DNA of 17,381 bases. Source: JBMYYE01 sp049609065. GTDB lineage: Bacteria; Pseudomonadota; Alphaproteobacteria; Rhodobacterales; Rhodobacteraceae. Both the position numbers and the translations under genes were made by a program. Below the pieces are notes generated by a model. The model was not told where the DNA came from and ran no database searches. It was given only the letters and a program-made list of their open reading frames with translations. The stretch covers positions 1 to 17,381 of the forward strand of contig JBMYYE010000050.1 in the NCBI GenBank assembly GCA_049609065.1, read 5' to 3'. How positions within the stretch are numbered: position 1 is the first letter of the stretch; each line of letters starts with the position of its first letter. Positions 13,263 through 17,381 of the stretch are shown in pieces.

Positions 13263-14651
13263 ATGAGCCGTATCAACGCACATAAAACCCCACAAGTGTG
13301 GGAAGCCACACTCCCGAGTGAATTTAAAACCTATCAAGGGGATCGCCGCATTGATGAAGTGGAAATCGTCGTGCCCGATATTCCAGGGATTTCGCGGGGC
13401 AAAACCATGCCTGCCTATAAATTCAATCCGAACGAAGAATTCTATCTGCCGTCTTCGTTGTTTTATCAAACAATTACGGGTGAATATGTGGATATGGAGA
13501 TCGCAGATCAATGGATTGAGGCGGATATGACGCTCATCCCTGATATGGGGACGGCAACGGCGGTGCCATGGGCCGAAGATGATGTGACGCTTCAGGTGGT
13601 ATGTGATCTCAAAAACCGTGACGGTAGCCCTGTTGCCACTGCGCCGCGCAATGTGTTGCGCCATGTGCTTGAGTTATACGATGCCAAGGGCTGGACACCT
13701 GTGGTGGCGCCTGAATTGGAATTTTTCCTCACCAAACCGAATGTGGACCCCAATGAACCCATTGAGCCGCCGATTGGACGCACGGGGCGCAAAGGATCGG
13801 GCCGGCGGGCCTATTCCATGGTTGCGGTTGATGAATATGGTCCCGTGATTGACACGATCTATGATTTTGCGGAGGCCCAAGGCTTTGCCATCGATACAAT
13901 CATCCAAGAAGGCGGGGCAGGGCAAATTGAGATCAATCTCATGCATGGGGATCCGCTCCGACTGGCCGATCAGGTGTTTTACTTCAAACGCACCATCCGT
14001 GAGGCGGCGCTTAAACATGGGGTTTTTGCCACATTTATGGCCAAGCCTATGCGTGATGAACCAGGCTCTGCTATGCATATTCACCAATCGATTTTGAACA
14101 GTAAAACCGGTGAGAATATTTTCTCCAACCCTGATGGTAGCGAAACGGATGCGTTCAAACATTTCCTTGGGGGATCCCAAGACCACTTGATCCAAGTGCT
14201 GCCTTTATTGGCGCCTTATGTGAATTCGTATCGACGGTTTAAATCTTATGAAAGCGCGCCATCAAATATTGAATGGGCTATCGATAATCGCTCAACGGGG
14301 CTTCGCATTCCACGGTGTGGGCCAGAGGCGCGGCGCGTCGAAAACCGCGTGATTGGCATGGATGTGAACCCTTATATTGCGATTGCCGCATCGCTTGCAT
14401 GTGGGTATTTGGGTTTGGTGAATAAGATCGCGCCGCGTGCGCCTATGAGCGTCGAAGCCTATGGGATGGGAGAAACAATCCCCGCGCATCTTGAGGATGC
14501 GCTCGATTTATTCAAAGAGGCCAAAGAAGTGCGCGCAGTTTTGGGCGAAGAGTTTTGTCAGCTCTACGAGGCCATTAAAATCGAAGAAATGAATGAATTT
14601 GCCCGCGAAATTTCACCATGGGAACGTGAGCATCTTCTATTAAATGTCTGA
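13263..14651 (+). CDS. Glutamine synthetase family protein, likely gamma-glutamylputrescine synthetase (PuuA-like)
   Basis: Probably ligates glutamate to putrescine with ATP, the first step of the Puu catabolic route. From the ATG at 13263 it has 462 residues. Glutamine synthetase fold motifs are visible: metal-binding E151/E153 in 'VAPELEFFL', E216 and E223 in 'QEGGAGQIEINL', 'GSAMHIHQS' with H272, the 'NIEWAIDNRSTGLRIP' block (335-350) with R343/R348, and E360/R362 in 'VENRVIGMD'. The start is uncertain: ATG at 13251 or TTG at 13242 are in frame, none with an ideal ribosome-binding site. The divergent potFGHI operon is the main argument for a polyamine substrate. It lacks the adenylylation-type C-terminal context of GlnA. 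Other GlnA-like amide ligases (for ethanolamine, for example) remain possible. Confidence 0.85.
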   Translation: MSRINAHKTPQVWEATLPSEFKTYQGDRRIDEVEIVVPDIPGISRGKTMPAYKFNPNEEFYLPSSLFYQTITGEYVDMEIADQWIEADMTLIPDMGTATAVPWAEDDVTLQVVCDLKNRDGSPVATAPRNVLRHVLELYDAKGWTPVVAPELEFFLTKPNVDPNEPIEPPIGRTGRKGSGRRAYSMVAVDEYGPVIDTIYDFAEAQGFAIDTIIQEGGAGQIEINLMHGDPLRLADQVFYFKRTIREAALKHGVFATFMAKPMRDEPGSAMHIHQSILNSKTGENIFSNPDGSETDAFKHFLGGSQDHLIQVLPLLAPYVNSYRRFKSYESAPSNIEWAIDNRSTGLRIPRCGPEARRVENRVIGMDVNPYIAIAASLACGYLGLVNKIAPRAPMSVEAYGMGETIPAHLEDALDLFKEAKEVRAVLGEEFCQLYEAIKIEEMNEFAREISPWEREHLLLNV

Positions 14652-14658
14652 TGTTATT

Positions 14659-14692
14659 TTGTTTTGTGTGGTTTATGTGTATACTATATAGA
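14659..14692 (+). promoter_or_regulatory. AT-rich candidate promoter for the glycosyltransferase-like gene
   Basis: The 84 bases after the PuuA-like gene turn markedly AT-rich. TTGTGT (14664-14669), a 17-base spacer and TATAGA (14687-14692) form one option; an overlapping TATACT is at 14680-14685. This points to separate transcription of the next gene. No terminator hairpin follows the PuuA-like stop. Confidence 0.35.
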
Positions 14693-14735
14693 GTTTCATG
14701 TGGCTTGGGGGCTTCCTTAGGCTGCGACGTGTTCC

Positions 14736-15755
14736 ATGAGAAAAAGACCTGACAGAAAGACGATAGCGCCTATGAAACCGCGCGTTTTATTTCATATCCC
14801 TCGTCAGCGTCACACGGATTTTCAAAGCTATAAGCATTTGAAACTCTTGGTGGTGCTAAAAGAGGTTCTTGAACGCCATGGGGTTGTGGTTGAGCTTGCC
14901 CATCTTCATGGCCCTTATCAAACCGCCAAGGCGCGGAGCTGGCCTTTGACGCATTTTGATGATGGCAATTTACATATTTTACCGAACACAGGCCTAAACC
15001 ATCCCGCAATTTTAAATTTTGCGTTGGCCTATGTGGACCCCTATTGGCATTTTTCGCCTGAAGGGAGTTTGGCCTTCAGCCCGATTGGGGCGCGCAGCTA
15101 TGAACCGCAGGAGTTTGGCTTTGCCGTGGCTATGCCATTTTTCCGCAAGCTGCGCCGAAAATGGGTTCTGAAACGCAAATCACGCTATGGGCGCGCTGAA
15201 GAAAAGGATCATATCCCTGAAAATTGCATCTCAATTTTCCTTCAAGGTGAGTTTCCTCACATATCGGGCGTGGCCAATATGAGCAACGAAATGATGGTCC
15301 GCGAAGTTTTGAAAGGGGCAGGGGAGCATCCCGTCGTCATCAAACAACACCCTTTGGTCAATGGGCTAAAGGACATGAAAATGGTCCAAAAACTCCAAGA
15401 TGAGGGATATGTCTTTCATATATCTGAGGCCAATGTGCATGATATTGTGGCCAAATCGGCAGCAACAGTATCGTTTAATTCATCTGTCGCGCTCGAAGGG
15501 ATGATGCAGTGGACGCCTGCGATTTTATTTGGGAAATCGGATTTTCATCATGCGGCGCAAACGGTTGAAAAAGAAGGTGAATTCGCGGCGGCTTTGGCAC
15601 GGGCCAAAGTGGCCTTCCCGCGGTACAAAAAATACCTGTATTGGTATTTCAACCAATGTCTGGATCTCGATGCAGAAGATGCAGAAACGCAGCTTTTGGC
15701 CGTGTTGGAAAACCATGGCTGGCCGCTTTCACGATTAACTGGCTCGGGGGGCTAG
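14736..15755 (+). CDS. Probable capsule polysaccharide-type glycosyltransferase (KpsS/KpsC-like GT-B fold)
   Basis: 339 residues; the true start may be the ATG at 14772, since 'MKPRVLFHIPRQ' there opens with a Rossmann-type strand and neither start has a good ribosome-binding site. The C-terminal half has the features of capsule Kdo-transferase-like proteins: a 'CISIFLQGEF' strand (164-173), a 'VVIKQHPL' motif (K203, H205, P206), 'NVHDIVAKSAATVSFNSS' (233-250), then 'ALEGMMQWTPAILFGKSDF', equivalent to the sugar-nucleotide-binding end of GT-B enzymes. No membrane segment or signal peptide is seen, so it is cytosolic. No other capsule genes lie nearby, so the product made is unknown. Family call is from motif resemblance only. 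Its stop overlaps the convergent gene's stop. Confidence 0.55.
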   Translation: MRKRPDRKTIAPMKPRVLFHIPRQRHTDFQSYKHLKLLVVLKEVLERHGVVVELAHLHGPYQTAKARSWPLTHFDDGNLHILPNTGLNHPAILNFALAYVDPYWHFSPEGSLAFSPIGARSYEPQEFGFAVAMPFFRKLRRKWVLKRKSRYGRAEEKDHIPENCISIFLQGEFPHISGVANMSNEMMVREVLKGAGEHPVVIKQHPLVNGLKDMKMVQKLQDEGYVFHISEANVHDIVAKSAATVSFNSSVALEGMMQWTPAILFGKSDFHHAAQTVEKEGEFAAALARAKVAFPRYKKYLYWYFNQCLDLDAEDAETQLLAVLENHGWPLSRLTGSGG

Positions 15756-16486
15756 TTAGGACATTGTGCAACATTGCGAATAGGATCAAATGAAGCGACA
15801 TAAGCAAATTTATATCCCACACCTTTTTTGAGGGTAAAGCCACCAAGCTGTTGATATTTATAGGGCGAACCCGTTCCTGCAATGGCATGTCCACCTGACG
15901 TTTGATAAAGGTTTTCGCCACCCCCATGGGAAAATACGTAATCTTCATTGCAAGCGATGTAATCCACATAGACGGGCTGTTGGCACTGATTGTCGCCGAT
16001 GATACCAATGTTCACCATGGGCTGTGATTTATGTGTGCTTGCGGTTTGGGGGGCCTGTCTATCGATGGAAAAACAAGCGTTAATATCTTCGACTATATTG
16101 TCCATGTCATCGGATATTTCATTTGTCGTGTTTGTGTCAGCTTCGGGCGCAATCATGGGTGGCGCTGGTTTGGTACAGACGGCATTACGTTGGGCTAAAG
16201 CCTCTCGGCGTTGGTTTTTTACTTTTTGCGCCCAGCCAACATTTGTCTTTTGACCGCCTTTTGTTAGGTTGTTTTGAGGTTTTATACATTGATGAAACAT
16301 ATCATAGTGTAATTGGTAATATTCCAATACGATCTCAGCTTGCGGGCATCCTGTCGTGCCTTTCGCTCTTGTGGTGATATCTTGCTCGAGAGCGCTAAAG
16401 TGATTGAGGCAACTAAGCGTTGCGTTTGCCATAGCGTGAGATGGGCATAATAAACTCAGCCCTACGACTATATTTTTAACGCCCAT
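15752..16486 (-). CDS. Cysteine-rich secreted protein of unknown function
   Basis: I do not recognise this 244-residue protein. It starts with a signal peptide (residues 1-20, hydrophobic core 'IVVGLSLL', cut predicted after 'HAMA'). C14 lies inside the signal but lacks a lipobox. The mature part has eight cysteines (26, 47, 67, 104, 138, 168, 179, 242), an even number that suits four disulfides in the periplasm or outside the cell. A central stretch (about 105-135) is Pro/Asp/Thr-rich and probably a linker between an N-terminal helical part and a C-terminal part rich in Gly, Tyr and aromatic residues. GGA lies about seven bases before the ATG. It begins 56 bases after the livM-type gene with a terminator between. 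Confidence 0.8.
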   Translation of the reverse strand: MGVKNIVVGLSLLCPSHAMANATLSCLNHFSALEQDITTRAKGTTGCPQAEIVLEYYQLHYDMFHQCIKPQNNLTKGGQKTNVGWAQKVKNQRREALAQRNAVCTKPAPPMIAPEADTNTTNEISDDMDNIVEDINACFSIDRQAPQTASTHKSQPMVNIGIIGDNQCQQPVYVDYIACNEDYVFSHGGGENLYQTSGGHAIAGTGSPYKYQQLGGFTLKKGVGYKFAYVASFDPIRNVAQCPN

Positions 16487-16510
16487 AATACATCCATTCT
16501 ATTCCTGATA

Positions 16511-16536
16511 AAAAGGCGACCCTCGGGCCGCCTTTT
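16511..16536 (-). terminator. Rho-independent terminator of the livM-type gene
   Basis: On the minus strand AAAAGGCGGCC, a CGAG loop and GGTCGCCTTTT form an 11-base-pair stem with one G-U pair, ending in a T run. Read on the plus strand the same pair is an A-C mismatch, although a T-rich run (TTTTATTTT) also follows there, so weak two-way function is possible. It starts six bases after the permease stop. Confidence 0.88.
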
Positions 16537-16542
16537 ATTTTC

Positions 16543-17381
16543 TTACTCTTCTGGGATGAGCCCTTTCGGGGCAAATCTTAACATCAGGAGCATCACAAGC
16601 CCCATGGTGAACAATCGCATATGGGCGACAGAGTCCATCAAGTGATCTTTGAGCCAATAGCCGTCTGCCATTGGTGCCGTGATTGTTTGCATGATCCACG
16701 TGCCGATGGGTTCGACTTCGACCCAGAGGATCCAGATGAGAAAGCCGCCTAAAACCGCGCCCCAATTGTTGCCAGATCCTCCAACGATGACCATCACCCA
16801 CACAAGGAAGGTAAAGCGCAAGGGTTGGTAGGCGGTTGGGGTAAGTTGGCTGTCCAATGTGGTGATCATCGCGCCTGCGATGCCACAAATGGCAGAGCCT
16901 AGGATGAAGATCTGCAAATGGCGCGCTGTGACATTTTTGCCCATGGCACCTGCGGCCACTTCATTGTCGCGGATCGCGCGCATCATGCGGCCCCACGGGG
17001 AATTGAGCGCCTTTTGGGCCAACCATAATAGGATGATCAACACCGCCGCAAAAAGCCCCGTATAGGCCAGTTTAACATAAAGCGTGGAGGCCGCCACGGG
17101 ATCCATCCCGAAGCCCGCCGCGCGTTCGATAAACGCAGGATCCGCTTGCAGGTCCACCTCATAGGCCATAGGCCGTGGGATCCCCACAACGTTTTTCACA
17201 CCCCGTGAGAGCCAGTCTTCGTTTTTCAAAACTGCGATGATGATTTCTGCAATCCCCAACGTGGCAATGGCAAGATAATCAGAGCGCAACCCCAAGGCGA
17301 CTTTGCCAATGATCCACGCGGCACCCGCGGCGAAAAGCCCACCAACTGGCCATGCGATCAATACAGGTAAACCCAATCCAC
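16543..17381 (-). CDS. livM: Branched-chain amino acid ABC transporter permease (LivM-like), N-terminus outside window
   Basis: Membrane subunit of the high-affinity Leu/Ile/Val importer. About 279 residues are visible and the frame stays open through the window edge; a TTG at 17376 is not the real start because LivM proteins are longer and the sequence enters mid-membrane segment. Signatures: 'LGLRSDYLAIATLGIAEII', a periplasmic loop with 'VVGIPRP', the cytoplasmic ATPase-contact loop 'GRMMRAIRDNEVAAGAMG', 'IFILGSAICGIAGA', 'VMVIVGGSGNNWGAVLGG' and the end 'FAPKGLIPEE'. Several long hydrophobic segments fit the BPD_transp_2 fold. The terminator directly after it shows it is the last gene of its unit; livH, livG and livF would lie upstream or elsewhere. 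Amide or urea transport relatives are possible. Confidence 0.9.
   Translation of the reverse strand, partial: GLGLPVLIAWPVGGLFAAGAAWIIGKVALGLRSDYLAIATLGIAEIIIAVLKNEDWLSRGVKNVVGIPRPMAYEVDLQADPAFIERAAGFGMDPVAASTLYVKLAYTGLFAAVLIILLWLAQKALNSPWGRMMRAIRDNEVAAGAMGKNVTARHLQIFILGSAICGIAGAMITTLDSQLTPTAYQPLRFTFLVWVMVIVGGSGNNWGAVLGGFLIWILWVEVEPIGTWIMQTITAPMADGYWLKDHLMDSVAHMRLFTMGLVMLLMLRFAPKGLIPEE

Noticed and set aside
13023..13664. Minus-strand open frame of 213 codons over the divergent pot/puuA-like region
   Set aside because: Most of it is antisense to the glutamine-synthetase-type gene; composition is rich in His, Arg and Pro as in shadow frames.
13674..14195. Minus-strand open frame of 173 codons inside the PuuA-like gene
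   Set aside because: Antisense to catalytic blocks of a well-conserved enzyme, with no family resemblance of its own.
1..17381. CRISPR array, tRNA or rRNA genes, insertion sequence, prophage or defence island
   Set aside because: No regularly spaced repeats, no cloverleaf or rRNA-like stretches, and no transposase, integrase, restriction or toxin-antitoxin gene were seen on either strand.

Overview
The window reads as an ordinary chromosomal segment of an alphaproteobacterium, most likely a marine Rhodobacterales (Roseobacter-type) organism. This is an inference from protein character and gene order (tgt followed by lon and an HU-like gene; a PotFGHI operon divergent from a glutamine-synthetase-type enzyme). 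By eye the GC content is moderate, near 50%, which is low for that order. There is no sign of a prophage, transposon, CRISPR array, tRNA or rRNA.

Layout. Positions 1-1412 (minus strand): mazG, then a 3-base gap and a phytanoyl-CoA dioxygenase-family gene cut by the window edge. 1479-2636 (plus): an M20 amidohydrolase. 2672-4194 (minus): sufT-like, HesB/SufA-like and tpiA, probably one transcript, with the first two overlapping by one base. 4363-5505 (plus): tgt. 5506-5880: a gene-free region with several inverted repeats ahead of lon. 5881-8286 (plus): lon, ending at a strong terminator, then an HU-like gene (8424-8897) with its own terminator. 8947-12970 (minus): the tightly packed putrescine ABC operon potF-potG-potH-potI. 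12971-13262: divergent control region. 13263-14651 (plus): a PuuA-like glutamine synthetase family gene. 14736-15755 (plus): a probable KpsS/KpsC-like glycosyltransferase. 15752-16486 (minus): a cysteine-rich secreted protein of unknown function. 16543-17381 (minus): the C-terminal part of a LivM-type permease with its terminator.

How the genes fit together. PotFGHI would import putrescine (or a related polyamine) and the divergent enzyme could gamma-glutamylate it for use as carbon and nitrogen. LivM belongs to a branched-chain amino acid importer lying mostly outside the window. MazG (nucleotide sanitation), Tgt (tRNA queuosine), Lon (proteolysis), TpiA (glycolysis) and the two Fe-S assembly proteins are housekeeping functions.

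I did not find a clearly new multi-gene system. The points most worth a second look are the layered inverted repeats in the lon leader, the cysteine-rich secreted orphan, the HU-like protein with a long basic tail and an unusual DNA-binding arm, and the isolated capsule-type glycosyltransferase whose stop codon overlaps that of the orphan.
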